Shown: one piece after another, positions 50,834 through 58,702 of the stretch
How positions within the stretch are numbered: the stretch's first letter is position 1
How the letters are laid out: each line of letters begins with the position of its first letter
NCBI GenBank assembly: GCA_022827425.1
Contig: JAJDSZ010000068.1
Location: 1 to 58,702, forward strand
Direction of reading: 5' to 3'
Origin: Pseudomonadales bacterium
Lineage (GTDB): Bacteria > Pseudomonadota > Gammaproteobacteria > Pseudomonadales > Pseudohongiellaceae
Length of the DNA: 58,702 nucleotides
Program-made: the position numbers and the translations under genes
Notes under the pieces: model-generated
Told to the model about the DNA's origin: nothing
Seen by the model: only the letters and a program-made list of their open reading frames with translations
Database searches by the model: none

Positions 50834-51622
50834 ATGGCTGAACAATTCCATGCTTGCGAAGACCCGGGGATGACACCCCGGCGTCTCGCGGAAATGACCG
50901 ACGCCTGGTTTCGTTCTTCCCAGGGCGCCGCCGTGGCCCGGATCGAAACCCGCCTGCTGAAACCCATGCTCGGGCAATTGTTCGGCTACCGCATCCTGCA
51001 ACTCGGTTGTTCCGGCGACCGCTCCTTTATTGAACAGAGTTCGCTGTACCACAAGATCCGCTTCGCGCCGGTGTACCGGCCCGGCGCCGGGCTGGCCGTG
51101 GCCGACGCCGAGGAATTACCCCTGGCCAGCGACAGCGTCGACGCCATTCTGCTCTACCACGCCCTCGACTTCGCCGGCGACAGCCATCGCCTGCTGCGGG
51201 AGGCCCACCGGGTGCTTCGCCCCGGCGGCAGAATGCTCATCGTGGGCTTCAATCCCTGGAGCAGTTGGGGACTGTGGCGCCTGTTCCGCCGCCGCGGCGG
51301 CATACCCTGGGGCGCCCGTTTCATCGCTCCGGGCAGATTGGCGGATTGGCTGCGCCTTCTTGACCTGCAGGTGGACAGCATCCGCTACGGTCTGCATTCA
51401 ATTCCCCTGCGGCGCAAGCCCCTGCTGCGCTTCGCCCGCGGTTGGGAGCGTTTCGGCCAGAAGATCAATTCGCCTTTCGGCGGCGCCTATATCATTCTCT
51501 GCGTCAACCAGGTCAGGCCGGTCATGCCGATCATGCGCAAGTGGCTACCCCCCTTGCGGGCGCGAACCGGCGGCGCCGTTGTAGCCCTCGAAGGCCGCAG
51601 CGCAAGGAGCCGGCAGTCCTGA
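50834..51622 (+). CDS. Class I SAM-dependent methyltransferase, YafS-like
   Basis: 262 residues. SAM-binding motif [12 protein letters not shown], then [28 protein letters not shown] and [23 protein letters not shown], typical of the YafS/ubiE-like group. Position between gloB and rnhA-dnaQ matches E. coli yafS. Substrate unknown. Its stop overlaps the proposed CTG start of rnhA. The gene begins 12 bases after a TGTTATAGACT stretch that contains a reasonable -10 (TTATAG). Confident for the fold, not for the substrate. Confidence 0.87.
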   Translation: MAEQFHACEDPGMTPRRLAEMTDAWFRSSQGAAVARIETRLLKPMLGQLFGYRILQLGCSGDRSFIEQSSLYHKIRFAPVYRPGAGLAVADAEELPLASDSVDAILLYHALDFAGDSHRLLREAHRVLRPGGRMLIVGFNPWSSWGLWRLFRRRGGIPWGARFIAPGRLADWLRLLDLQVDSIRYGLHSIPLRRKPLLRFARGWERFGQKINSPFGGAYIILCVNQVRPVMPIMRKWLPPLRARTGGAVVALEGRSARSRQS

Positions 51623-52071
51623 ATCCCGCAGCGGGCACAGTGGAGTTGTTCACCGACGGCGCCTGCCGCGGCAATCCCGGCGCCGGCGGCTGGGGCGCGG
51701 TGCTGCGTTATGGGGAAAAAGAAAGGGAAATCCATGGCGGCGCCAGCCAGACCACCAACAACCGCATGGAACTCACCGCCATCATCATGGCGCTGAAGGA
51801 ACTCAAGCGGCCGTGCCGGGTGCGGATCACCACCGACTCGCAGTATGCGCTCAAGGGAATCAGGGAATGGATGCCGAACTGGAAAAAACGCAACTGGAAA
51901 ACCGCAAACAGGAAGCCCGTCCTCAACCAGGACCTGTGGCGGGAACTCGATCAGCTTGCAAGCGGGCACCAAATCGCCTGGCAATGGGTGCGGGGCCATA
52001 GCGGCCATCCGGAAAACGAGCGCGCCGACCGCCTCGCCAATCGCGGCATCGATGAATTGACGGGCTCCTAG
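51619..52071 (+). CDS. rnhA: Ribonuclease HI
   Basis: Cuts RNA in RNA-DNA hybrids. All catalytic residues are present: Asp in [14 protein letters not shown], Glu in NNRMELTAI, Asp in [11 protein letters not shown] and Asp in [12 protein letters not shown], with the handle region [18 protein letters not shown]. No ATG precedes the fold in this frame near the right place. CTG at 51619 overlaps the upstream stop (CTGA) and has a perfect AAGGAG nine bases before it; GTG at 51640 would begin at the first beta-strand with no ribosome site. CTG is shown, giving 150 residues (E. coli 155). dnaQ follows after 12 bases. Confidence 0.92.
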   Translation: MNPAAGTVELFTDGACRGNPGAGGWGAVLRYGEKEREIHGGASQTTNNRMELTAIIMALKELKRPCRVRITTDSQYALKGIREWMPNWKKRNWKTANRKPVLNQDLWRELDQLASGHQIAWQWVRGHSGHPENERADRLANRGIDELTGS

Positions 52072-52083
52072 GGAGAAAACCAC

Positions 52084-52800
52084 ATGCGCATCGTCGCGCT
52101 GGATACCGAAACCACCGGCCTCGAACTTGGCGAAGGCCACCGCGTCATCGAAATCGGCTGCGTGGAAATCGTCAACCGCAGGCTTACCGGCCGCGAGTTC
52201 CATCGCCTGCTCAACCCCGGTCGTGAAGTGGACGCCCAGGCTTTCGAGGTCCACGGCATCAGCGACGAGCAGCTCCGGCACGAACCCGGCTTTGCCGAAG
52301 TGGAAGCGGAATTCATCGACTTCGTCCGCGACGCCGAAGTCATCGTCCATAACGCCGCCTTCGATGTGGGATTCATCGACATGGAACTTTCGCTTACGCC
52401 TTCCGCCCTGAGCCATCTCGAGGCGGCCTGCGAAATCACCGACACCTGGCAAATGGCCAAAAACCGCCATCCGGGCCAGCGCAACAGCATCGACAGCCTC
52501 TGCAAGCGCTACGACATCGACGCCAGCGCCCGGGAAAAACACGGTGCCCTGCTCGACGCCCAGTTGCTCGCCCAGGTCTGGCTCGCCATGACCGGCGGCC
52601 AGATCAGCCTCTCACTCGGCGAAGAATCCCGCCCCCGCCCGGCCATGCCAGTCGCCAACCCATCCGAACCCGGCAAGAGCAGGGCGCTAGCCACCCGCAA
52701 ACCCACCCCGGAAGAGCTGGAAACCCACCGCAAACTCCTGCAAAAAATCGACAAGCTGTCCATGAACGGCTGCCTTTGGCTGCAACTCGAAGCAGAGTAG
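52084..52800 (+). CDS. dnaQ: DNA polymerase III epsilon subunit (proofreading exonuclease)
   Basis: 238 residues (E. coli 243). Exonuclease motif I LDTETTG (D7, E9), motif II HNAAFDVGFID, and motif III HGALLDAQLLAQVW. The C-terminal segment from about 185 (TRKPTPEELETHRKLLQKI) fits the region that binds the polymerase alpha subunit. It follows rnhA by 12 bases, the common gammaproteobacterial arrangement. Identification is secure. Confidence 0.96.
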   Translation: MRIVALDTETTGLELGEGHRVIEIGCVEIVNRRLTGREFHRLLNPGREVDAQAFEVHGISDEQLRHEPGFAEVEAEFIDFVRDAEVIVHNAAFDVGFIDMELSLTPSALSHLEAACEITDTWQMAKNRHPGQRNSIDSLCKRYDIDASAREKHGALLDAQLLAQVWLAMTGGQISLSLGEESRPRPAMPVANPSEPGKSRALATRKPTPEELETHRKLLQKIDKLSMNGCLWLQLEAE

Positions 52801-52912
52801 CTTCCGGTCTATCGAGCCACACATTGAGCGACGGACCGAAGCCTCTGTCGCTATCCCGCACCAGAGCCCCGGCATGTCAGGATTCGGGGGATTCGGCAAG
52901 ACGAATCCCGCC

Positions 52913-53021
52913 ATGCAGCGCCGCCAGCTACCCATCGGCATCCAGAGCTTCCGCACCCTCCGGGATGACGGCTGCTATTATGTCCAAGACGCCCCTGATC
53001 CACCGGCTGGTGAGCCAGGGC
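52913..53021 (+). pseudogene. Frameshifted N-terminal remnant of an AAA-ATPase-like (PF09820) gene
   Basis: Reading from ATG 52913 gives MQRRQLPIGIQSFRTLRDDG then CYYV; in the next frame the sequence continues KTPLIHRLVSQG. Joined, this is the conserved start of the AAA-ATPase-like/PD-(D/E)XK family (LPIGIQdFrtLRedgcYYVDKTplI). A loss of two bases after the YYV codons would explain the shift; the rest of the gene is gone. The surrounding 358-base gap between dnaQ and the next gene shows nothing else. Confidence 0.7.
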
Positions 53022-53158
53022 CGCGCTTGCATGGCGCGGCGGAACCCGACTGCAACGGTCCAGACAAAAATGGGTTGGACAAAGGAATTCTTCGTGGATA
53101 ACTGATACCCTTACCTGTTCGAGCACCCAAAAACGAGACGATTCCTCAGGAGGATTTC

Positions 53159-54004
53159 ATGAGATTTGCAGTTATGGCGAGCGCAATGGCGCTGACCTTG
53201 GCGGCTTGGTCCAGCAATGCGGCATTTGCGGCAGAAAACCTGTCGGCCGACGCCAGTCTGGAAGCGGTCATCAACCACGAACGCCGGGACGGGAACCGGG
53301 GCCGCGATGAATGGCGCAATCCGCTGGAGACGCTGTCCTTCTTCGGAATTGAGCCGGACATGACGATCGTCGAGGTCTTTCCCGGCAATGGCGGCTGGTA
53401 CTCCCAGATCCTGACCCCGCTCACAGCCGGGCGGGGTCGTCTGATCGGCGCGACCTATCCGGAAAGCCTGTTCCGCCAAATCTTTTCCACTTGGGATGAA
53501 GCCGCCGCCGAGCGCACCGGCGCCGATATTACCCAGATGGGCCGGTATCTGAGCGTTGCGGGAGTCGAAAGCGCGCAACCGATAGTTGGCTACGCGATCG
53601 ACGATATTCCCGACCGGGAGAACGGTCAGGCCGATGCGGTCCTCTACTTCCGGGCGATGCACCACCTGTTCCGGTTCGATGAACCCGTTATCGATGCGGC
53701 TCTGGCCGAAACCTACGATGTACTCGCCTCGGGCGGCGTGGTCGGAGTGGTTCAGCACCGCGCGCCGGAAGACGCCGATCCCGGGTTTGCCAACGGCAAT
53801 AACGGATACCTGAAACAGAGCGATGTCGTCGCCGCGTTCGAACGGGCGGGATTCGTTTTCGAGGAAGCCAGCGAGATAAACTCCAATCCAAACGATTCCG
53901 CCGACAGCTTCGTATGGCGTTTGCCGCCGACGACAACCGACAACCCGGATACGCAGGCGATCGGCGAATCGGATCGCATGACCTTGAGGTTCCGCAAGCC
54001 GTAA
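53159..54004 (+). CDS. Exported SAM-methyltransferase-like protein
   Basis: 281 residues, with a strong AGGAGG ribosome site. The N-terminus is a signal peptide (MRFAVMASAMALTLAAWSSN, cleavage near AFA-AE). The mature part matches predicted methyltransferases of the COG4798 type: RRDGNRGRDEWRNPLETLSF, FFGIEPDMTIVEVFPGNGGW (Rossmann motif I with GNGGW), LYFRAMHHLFRF and VVGVVQHRAPED. A periplasmic SAM-dependent enzyme would be unexpected since SAM is cytoplasmic; binding of another ligand is possible. A perfect 13-bp hairpin follows the stop. Confidence 0.82.
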   Translation: MRFAVMASAMALTLAAWSSNAAFAAENLSADASLEAVINHERRDGNRGRDEWRNPLETLSFFGIEPDMTIVEVFPGNGGWYSQILTPLTAGRGRLIGATYPESLFRQIFSTWDEAAAERTGADITQMGRYLSVAGVESAQPIVGYAIDDIPDRENGQADAVLYFRAMHHLFRFDEPVIDAALAETYDVLASGGVVGVVQHRAPEDADPGFANGNNGYLKQSDVVAAFERAGFVFEEASEINSNPNDSADSFVWRLPPTTTDNPDTQAIGESDRMTLRFRKP

Positions 54005-54025
54005 CAGCGGTTTCAGCCTGTCCCG

Positions 54026-54056
54026 AAGAAGTCCCGGCTTTCCGCCGGGACTTCTT
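54026..54056 (+). terminator. Strong hairpin terminator after the methyltransferase-like gene
   Basis: A perfect 13-bp inverted repeat, AAGAAGTCCCGGC with GCCGGGACTTCTT, five-base loop, 22 bases after the stop. No long T-run follows, so efficiency is uncertain. It insulates the grpE promoter. Confidence 0.7.
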
Positions 54057-54161
54057 GCTTCGCTGCTTCCCATTCTTTTCCCCCATATTTCCCCGAACTT
54101 GAAGATTTCCGTTAACTCCGCTCTTCCGCCCGGGCGCGAGCGGCCGTCTCAGGGCAATTCG

Positions 54162-54190
54162 CTTGAAACATTGGGGCCTGTCCCCATATA
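54162..54190 (+). promoter_or_regulatory. Sigma-32 heat-shock promoter of grpE
   Basis: CTTGAAA (54162-54168), 13-base spacer, CCCCATATA (54182-54190): a full match to the E. coli sigma-32 consensus. Predicted transcription start near 54197, 27 bases before the grpE ATG. Confidence 0.88.
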
Positions 54191-54223
54191 GGGTTTCGCG
54201 GATCGTGGTTGGGATGGCGAAGC

Positions 54224-54838
54224 ATGAGCAAGACTGGGGATTCCGGGACAGGGGAAGAGTCGGCGGCTGCGGAACAGGACACCGGGGCGGAACCGGCGGA
54301 ACAAGCTGCCGAAACCGGGGGCGAGTTGTCGCTGAAAGAAGCGCTGGAGCGTCTGGCGGCAGCAGAAGCCGAAAGCCGCGAGGCCCGGGACAAGCTGCTG
54401 CGGGTCCAGGCTGAGATGCAGAATCTGCGGCGCCGCACCGAGCAAGATATCGAGAAAGCCCTCAAGTTTGGCCAGGAGAAGTTCGGCAGCGAGTTGCTCA
54501 TGGTCATGGACAATCTCGAACGCGCCGCCGAAGCGGCGGGCAAGCACGATGACGGCGAAGCGGAAAACCAGGTGGTCAAGGCGATTCACGAAGGCGTGAA
54601 CCTGACCCTCAAGAGCTTTGTCGACTGTTTTGCCAGATTCCAGATCGAAGCCGTGGACCCGGAAGGCGAGCCCTTCGACCCCGCTTTGCATCAGGCGATG
54701 TCGATTCAGGAAAACGATGAGGTGGAGCCCAATACCGTGATTTCGGTCATGCAGAAGGGCTATACCCTGCATGGCCGGGTGCTGCGGCCGGCCATGGTGG
54801 TGGTAGCCACCGAAGCGGGCGCAAAATCAGGGGGCTGA
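54224..54838 (+). CDS. grpE: Nucleotide exchange factor GrpE
   Basis: 204 residues from ATG 54224 (MSKTGDSGTGEES). Releases ADP from DnaK. An acidic disordered leader is followed by the long dimeric helix (AEMQNLRRRTEQDIEKALKFG), KFGSELLMVMDNLERAAE, and the C-terminal beta domain PFDPALHQAMSIQENDEVEP and GYTLHGRVLRPAMV. Driven by the sigma-32 promoter just upstream. The first of grpE-dnaK-dnaJ; 121 bases separate it from dnaK. Confidence 0.96.
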   Translation: MSKTGDSGTGEESAAAEQDTGAEPAEQAAETGGELSLKEALERLAAAEAESREARDKLLRVQAEMQNLRRRTEQDIEKALKFGQEKFGSELLMVMDNLERAAEAAGKHDDGEAENQVVKAIHEGVNLTLKSFVDCFARFQIEAVDPEGEPFDPALHQAMSIQENDEVEPNTVISVMQKGYTLHGRVLRPAMVVVATEAGAKSGG

Positions 54839-54873
54839 ACCGGCCCGAGCCCGTGGAAACAGGAACCCGCGCA

Positions 54874-54902
54874 CTTGAAACTGAAGATCTCGCGGCAATA
54901 TA
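54874..54902 (+). promoter_or_regulatory. Possible second sigma-32 promoter, before dnaK
   Basis: A perfect -35 CTTGAAA (54874-54880) is followed at 13-14 bases by GCAATATA, a weak match to CCCCATnTA. It would let dnaK be induced apart from grpE, but the -10 is poor. Confidence 0.45.
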
Positions 54903-54959
54903 CCTATTCATGGCGGCCCGCAAGCTGAGCGGCCCGCGGATTCAGTGGAGACATCGAAC

Positions 54960-56888
54960 ATGGGAAAGATCATCGGCATCGACCTGGGAACCACCAATTC
55001 CTGTGTGGCGATCATGGAGGGAGGCGAACCCCGGGTTATCGAGAACTCGGAAGGCGATCGCACCACTCCGTCCATTGTCGCCTACAGCAAGGATGGCGAG
55101 ACGCTGGTGGGGCAGCCCGCCAAGCGGCAGGCCATTACCAATCCGGATAACACACTGTTCGCCATCAAGCGATTGATAGGCCGCCAGTACAAGGACAAAG
55201 TGGTGCAGAAGGACATCAAGATGGTGCCTTACAAGATCGTCAAGGCGGGCAATGGCGACGCCTGGATGGAAGTCAACGGCAAGCAGATGTCGCCGCCGCA
55301 GATTTCGGCCCAGACCCTGATGAAGATGAAGAAGACCGCCGAGGACTATCTCGGCGAGGAAATCAGGGAGGCCGTGGTCACGGTTCCCGCCTACTTCAAC
55401 GATTCACAGCGCCAGGCGACCAAGGACGCCGGCCGCATCGCCGGACTCGACGTCAAGCGAATCATCAACGAGCCCACCGCGGCGGCCCTCGCCTATGGCA
55501 TGGACAAGCGCACCGGTGATTCCACCATCGCCGTGTACGACCTGGGCGGCGGCACCTTTGATATTTCCGTCATCGAAATCGCCGAAACCGATGGCGAACA
55601 CACTTTTGAAGTGCTCTCCACCAATGGCGACACTTTCCTCGGCGGCGAGGATTTCGACCTGCGCCTCATCGACTATCTCGCCGATGAGTTCAAGAAAGAA
55701 CACGGCATGGACCTGCACAATGACCCGCTGGCCCTGCAGCGCCTGAAGGAGGCCGCGGAAAAGGCCAAGATCGAGTTGTCCTCCTCCCAGCAGACCGAGA
55801 TCAATCTGCCCTATGTCACCGCCGACGCCAGCGGCCCCAAGCACTTGGTGCAGAAACTCACCCGGGCCAAGTTCGAATCCCTGGTGGAGGATTTGGTGGA
55901 CCGCACTCTCGGTCCGGTGAAGATCGCCCTCGAGGACGCAGGCATCGATCCTTCCACCATCAACGATGTGGTGCTCGTGGGCGGTCAGACCCGCATGCCG
56001 CTCGTGCAGCAGAAAGTCGCCGACTTTTTCGGCAAGGAAGCCCGGCGGGACGTGAATCCCGATGAGGCCGTCGCCGTGGGCGCAGCCATTCAGGCCGCCG
56101 TGCTCGCCGGCGATGTCACCGACGTCCTGTTGCTCGACGTCACGCCGCTTTCCCTCGGTATCGAAACCCTTGGCGGCGTGGCCAGTGCGCTGATCGACAA
56201 GAACACCACGATTCCCACCAAGAAGACCCAGGTCTTCTCCACCGCCGACGACAATCAGACCGCGGTCACGATTCATGTGGTCCAGGGCGAGCGCAAGCAG
56301 GCGACCCAGAACAAGTCGCTCGGTCGTTTTGATCTCACCGACATCCCGCCGGCGCCCCGGGGCATGCCCCAGATCGAGGTTTCCTTCGATCTCGACGCCA
56401 ACGGCATCCTCAATGTGTCCGCCAGGGACAAGGCCACCGGCAAGGAGCAGTCCATCGAGATCAAGGCTTCCAGCGGCCTGTCGGACGAGGAAATCGAGAA
56501 GATGGTCCGGGACGCCGAAGCGCATTCCGCCGAGGACAGGAAGTTCGAGGAACTCATCACCGCGCGCAATACCGCCGACGGCCTGATTCACGCCACCCGC
56601 AAGACCATCGATGAAGCCGGCGACAAGGCCAGCGACGAAGAGAAAGCCGCCATCGAAGACGCCATCGGCAAGCTCGAAGAGGCCGTCAAGGGCGACCATC
56701 TTGCCGCCATTGAAGAAGCCACCAAGGCGCTGACCGAGGCTTCCACTCCGGTGGTGCAGAAGATGTATGCAGAACAGGCTTCCCAGGCGGAAGGCGCCGC
56801 GGGGGAGGCGGAGCCCGGTTCCGGCAACAAGGCCGACGACGAAGCCGTCGACGCGGAGTTCGAAGAGGTCAGGGAAGAAAACAAATAG
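54960..56888 (+). CDS. dnaK: Chaperone protein DnaK (Hsp70)
   Basis: 642 residues from ATG 54960. ATPase domain motifs: [20 protein letters not shown], phosphate-2 [17 protein letters not shown] and adenosine [13 protein letters not shown]. Substrate-binding domain from about 390 ([36 protein letters not shown]), then the lid and the conserved acidic end [12 protein letters not shown]. The 106-residue-plus lid makes it a standard full-length DnaK. dnaJ follows after about 230 bases that hold a nested hairpin and a palindromic repeat pair. Confidence 0.98.
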   Translation: MGKIIGIDLGTTNSCVAIMEGGEPRVIENSEGDRTTPSIVAYSKDGETLVGQPAKRQAITNPDNTLFAIKRLIGRQYKDKVVQKDIKMVPYKIVKAGNGDAWMEVNGKQMSPPQISAQTLMKMKKTAEDYLGEEIREAVVTVPAYFNDSQRQATKDAGRIAGLDVKRIINEPTAAALAYGMDKRTGDSTIAVYDLGGGTFDISVIEIAETDGEHTFEVLSTNGDTFLGGEDFDLRLIDYLADEFKKEHGMDLHNDPLALQRLKEAAEKAKIELSSSQQTEINLPYVTADASGPKHLVQKLTRAKFESLVEDLVDRTLGPVKIALEDAGIDPSTINDVVLVGGQTRMPLVQQKVADFFGKEARRDVNPDEAVAVGAAIQAAVLAGDVTDVLLLDVTPLSLGIETLGGVASALIDKNTTIPTKKTQVFSTADDNQTAVTIHVVQGERKQATQNKSLGRFDLTDIPPAPRGMPQIEVSFDLDANGILNVSARDKATGKEQSIEIKASSGLSDEEIEKMVRDAEAHSAEDRKFEELITARNTADGLIHATRKTIDEAGDKASDEEKAAIEDAIGKLEEAVKGDHLAAIEEATKALTEASTPVVQKMYAEQASQAEGAAGEAEPGSGNKADDEAVDAEFEEVREENK

Positions 56889-56933
56889 GCCGCGACATTG
56901 GAGCCGAGCATGCCTCGGTCTTACTGCGCGGCC
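56888..56933 (+). other. Nested hairpin between dnaK and dnaJ
   Basis: Outer stem GGCCGCG (56888-56894) with CGCGGCC (56927-56933), inner stem CCGAG/CTCGG around a CATGC loop. It starts at the last base of the dnaK stop codon. No T-run follows, so it is more likely an mRNA-stability or partial-termination element than a full terminator. Confidence 0.55.
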
Positions 56934-56969
56934 CCTCTGCCGTATTGCGCGTAGCGGAGCCGCCCCTCT

Positions 56970-57054
56970 GTCATTCTGCGCGTAGTCGCAGAATCTCCTT
57001 GAAGGGGCTACTACCTGAGATTCTGCGACTACGCTCCGCTGCGCGCAGAATGAC
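56970..57054. repeat. Dispersed palindromic repeat, inverted pair
   Basis: Left arm GTCATTCTGCGCGTAGTCGC to GAATCTC (56970-56997), a 19-base spacer, and an inverted right arm to GAATGAC (57017-57054). The spacer, read on the other strand (AGGTAGTAGCCCCTTCAAG), is a recognisable variant of the other spacers. It sits inside the dnaK-dnaJ unit, where it could affect dnaJ expression. Confidence 0.8.
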
Positions 57055-57119
57055 AGGAGTTGTTGGCACGCAGGTTTACCGAACGGGGGCAGACTCCCCA
57101 GGCCCGGCTGGTACCGTAA

Positions 57120-58244
57120 ATGGCAAGCAAACGCGACTATTATGATGTCCTCGGCGTAAGCCGGGACGTTGACACAGCCGAGTTGAAAAAGGCCTACCGG
57201 CGCACCGCCATGAAGCACCACCCGGACCGCAATCCGGGCGACAAGGAATCCGAAGCCAAATTCAAGGAAGCCAGCGAGGCTTTTGAAGTCCTGTCCGACC
57301 AGCAAAAACGCTCGCGCTACGACCAGTTCGGCCATGCCGGCGTGGAAGGTCAGGCCGGGGGCGCCGGGGCGGCGGATTTCGCCGACATCTTTGGCGATAT
57401 TTTCGGCGACATTTTCGGCGGGCGTCATGGCGCCCGCGGCGGCGGTCGTCGCCAGGGCGCCGACCTGCAATACCATCTCGAACTCAATCTCGAAGAAGCC
57501 GTCCAGGGCGTATCGCGCAACATCCGCGTACCCACCCGGGTGCGCTGCACCGCCTGTGGCGGCAGCGGCGCGCGCCGGGGCACCGAACCCGTAACCTGCA
57601 CCGCCTGCGGCGGCGTGGGTCAGGTCCGCATGCAGCAGGGCTTCTTTTCGGTGCAGCAGACTTGCCCCCGCTGCCGCGGCGAAGGCAAGCAGATCAAGGA
57701 CCCCTGTTCCACCTGCCGCGGCGCCGGCGCCGTGGAAGAATCCCGCACCCTGTCGGTGAAAGTGCCCGCCGGCGTCGATAGCGGCGACCGCATCCGGCTT
57801 TCCGGCGAAGGCCAGGCCGGCCCCCGGGGCGGACCTTCCGGCGATCTCTACGTAAGAATCGAAGTCCGCCCGCATCCGGTTTTCGAACGCGACGGCGCCG
57901 ACCTGCACTGCGATATCCCCATCAGCTTTGTTGACGCCGCCCTCGGCAACCATCTCGAAGTGCCGACGCTCAGCGGCCGGGTAAAACTCAAGATTCCCGC
58001 GGAAACCCAGACCGGCAAACTGTTCCGCCTGCGCGGCAAGGGCATCACCCCGGTTCGCGGCGGCCCGCCCGGCGATTTGCTGTATCGCCTCGTGGTTGAA
58101 ACGCCGGTCAAGCTCACTTCGCGCCAGCGCGAGTTGCTCGAAGAGTTCCGCGAAATTCAGGAAGAGCAGGGCAGCCGCCAGTCCCCCAAGCGGCAAAGCT
58201 GGTTCGACGGGGTCAAGCGTTTCGTCGAAAGTCTGCGGGGCTGA
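57120..58244 (+). CDS. dnaJ: Chaperone protein DnaJ
   Basis: 374 residues. Co-chaperone that stimulates DnaK ATPase. J domain with HPD in [11 protein letters not shown]; Gly/Phe-rich linker ([19 protein letters not shown]); four zinc-finger repeats [24 protein letters not shown] and CSTCRGAG, so both zinc sites are complete; C-terminal substrate domains follow. A recognisable ribosome site before the ATG is weak. The 3' end overlaps the convergent PepSY gene by 32 bases. Confidence 0.97.
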   Translation: MASKRDYYDVLGVSRDVDTAELKKAYRRTAMKHHPDRNPGDKESEAKFKEASEAFEVLSDQQKRSRYDQFGHAGVEGQAGGAGAADFADIFGDIFGDIFGGRHGARGGGRRQGADLQYHLELNLEEAVQGVSRNIRVPTRVRCTACGGSGARRGTEPVTCTACGGVGQVRMQQGFFSVQQTCPRCRGEGKQIKDPCSTCRGAGAVEESRTLSVKVPAGVDSGDRIRLSGEGQAGPRGGPSGDLYVRIEVRPHPVFERDGADLHCDIPISFVDAALGNHLEVPTLSGRVKLKIPAETQTGKLFRLRGKGITPVRGGPPGDLLYRLVVETPVKLTSRQRELLEEFREIQEEQGSRQSPKRQSWFDGVKRFVESLRG

Positions 58245-58702
58245 AGGTCGCCGCCGCCAGCCAGGATCGACGCAGCCGCGCCGTGTTGATCATGACGCCG
58301 GTTATCGACATGGCGGTCATCATCAGGCCAAGGACGAACCAGAGCAGCTTGGTCCCGATCCCCCCGAAATAGCCGAAATGCAGCGGATCCGAGGCTTCCG
58401 AAATGCGCGTGTGGAAGTCGAGATCCTCGCCCCGGTAGCTGCCGACGACGGCAAGGCTTGCCGGATCGATATGGACGCCATTGGCCCGGGGCCGAACCAG
58501 TACGGCGGACATTTCTCCCTGAATCGTCAAGGGTGCGCTCGCATTGCCGGGGAACAGGATGCGGCCGGGTTCGAGCCCCGCGAGTTCGCTTCTCGCGTTT
58601 TGCAGCGCGAGATCGATCGCGGCGCCGTCGAATTGTTGCGGCAGGGCGGCGTTTCTGTCGGCCATTTCCCTCTCCGCCGCGGGAAAAGGCGGCGCCCGGC
58701 CG
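58213..58702 (-). CDS. PepSY-domain membrane protein (C-terminal part, 5' end off window)
   Basis: About 162 residues at the C-terminus of a longer frame that stays open through the window edge, so the ATG at 58665 is probably internal. Seen: a PepSY-like segment ([14 protein letters not shown] and [15 protein letters not shown]), [21 protein letters not shown] typical of PepSY-associated TM proteins, and a final membrane span ([19 protein letters not shown]). Such proteins (COG3182 type) are often linked to iron-siderophore uptake and reduction; the role here is inferred only from the family. It ends inside the 3' end of dnaJ. Confidence 0.8.
   Translation of the reverse strand, partial: GRAPPFPAAEREMADRNAALPQQFDGAAIDLALQNARSELAGLEPGRILFPGNASAPLTIQGEMSAVLVRPRANGVHIDPASLAVVGSYRGEDLDFHTRISEASDPLHFGYFGGIGTKLLWFVLGLMMTAMSITGVMINTARLRRSWLAAATFSPADFRRNA

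Noticed and set aside
54054..54088. A second sigma-32-like site (CTTGCTT with CCCCATAT) before grpE
   Set aside because: The spacer is 20 bases, too long, and the -35 is poor; the site at 54162-54190 is far better.
55404..58196. A 930-codon open frame on the minus strand across dnaK and dnaJ
   Set aside because: It is antisense to two well-identified chaperone genes, low in any known motif, and follows from high GC at third codon positions of the real genes.

Overview
The window looks like a chromosomal segment of a high-GC gammaproteobacterium, probably a relative of Pseudomonadales/Cellvibrionales. The call rests on gene order rather than a marker tree. The left part reads dksA-gluQ-cbrX-cbrA-cbrB-pcnB-(vapBC)-panB, the layout known from Pseudomonas. 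The middle holds fadBA, yheU-tusA-pdxB and alaA/msrB. The right part holds tig-clpP-clpX-lon-hupB-ppiD, gloB-mltD-POT-fabI facing yafS-like-rnhA-dnaQ, and grpE-dnaK-dnaJ. No rRNA, tRNA, CRISPR array or prophage was seen. Both ends cut genes: panB on the left and a PepSY-domain protein on the right.

Region by region. 1-8.8 kb is one long minus-strand block: dksA, gluQ, the CbrX/CbrA/CbrB carbon-control module, poly(A) polymerase, a toxin-antitoxin pair where folK normally sits, and panB. 9-17.2 kb carries a class I aminotransferase and sfsA facing a Rieske/PLP-enzyme/unknown membrane protein block, then a coiled-coil lipoprotein and a membrane pyrophosphatase. 17.2-26 kb holds a secreted unknown, an M16C zinc protease, the YlqF GTPase, BolA, a Bax-like glucosaminidase, an orphan VapB-type antitoxin with an IS5-type element inserted at its stop codon, and a polysaccharide deacetylase. 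26.4-33.5 kb is metabolic (beta-oxidation, sulfur relay, pyridoxal biosynthesis, alanine aminotransferase, methionine sulfoxide reductase). 33.5-37.2 kb is the least familiar part: an outer-membrane protein, a Gly/Pro-rich unknown, a DUF6502 protein and a divergent alpha/beta hydrolase. 37.4-45.9 kb is the protein folding and degradation cluster. 46-52.8 kb covers cell-wall, methylglyoxal and replication functions. 54-58.2 kb is the DnaK machine behind a near-consensus sigma-32 promoter.

Three features stand out. (1) The DUF6502 gene and the divergent hydrolase share a short control region with two copies of a perfect 15-bp palindrome, one at the -35 of one promoter and one at the +1 of the other; this looks like an uncharacterised regulator-operator circuit. 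(2) A compound palindromic repeat, about 90 bp when complete and with a conserved spacer, occurs at eight intergenic places, alone or in inverted pairs. (3) Several conserved proteins carry marked changes at key sites: CbrB has GAFAGA instead of GAFTGA, the pyrophosphatase has its gate glutamate displaced by four residues, FabI has Ala93, and rnhA and gluQ lack an ordinary start codon where one is expected.
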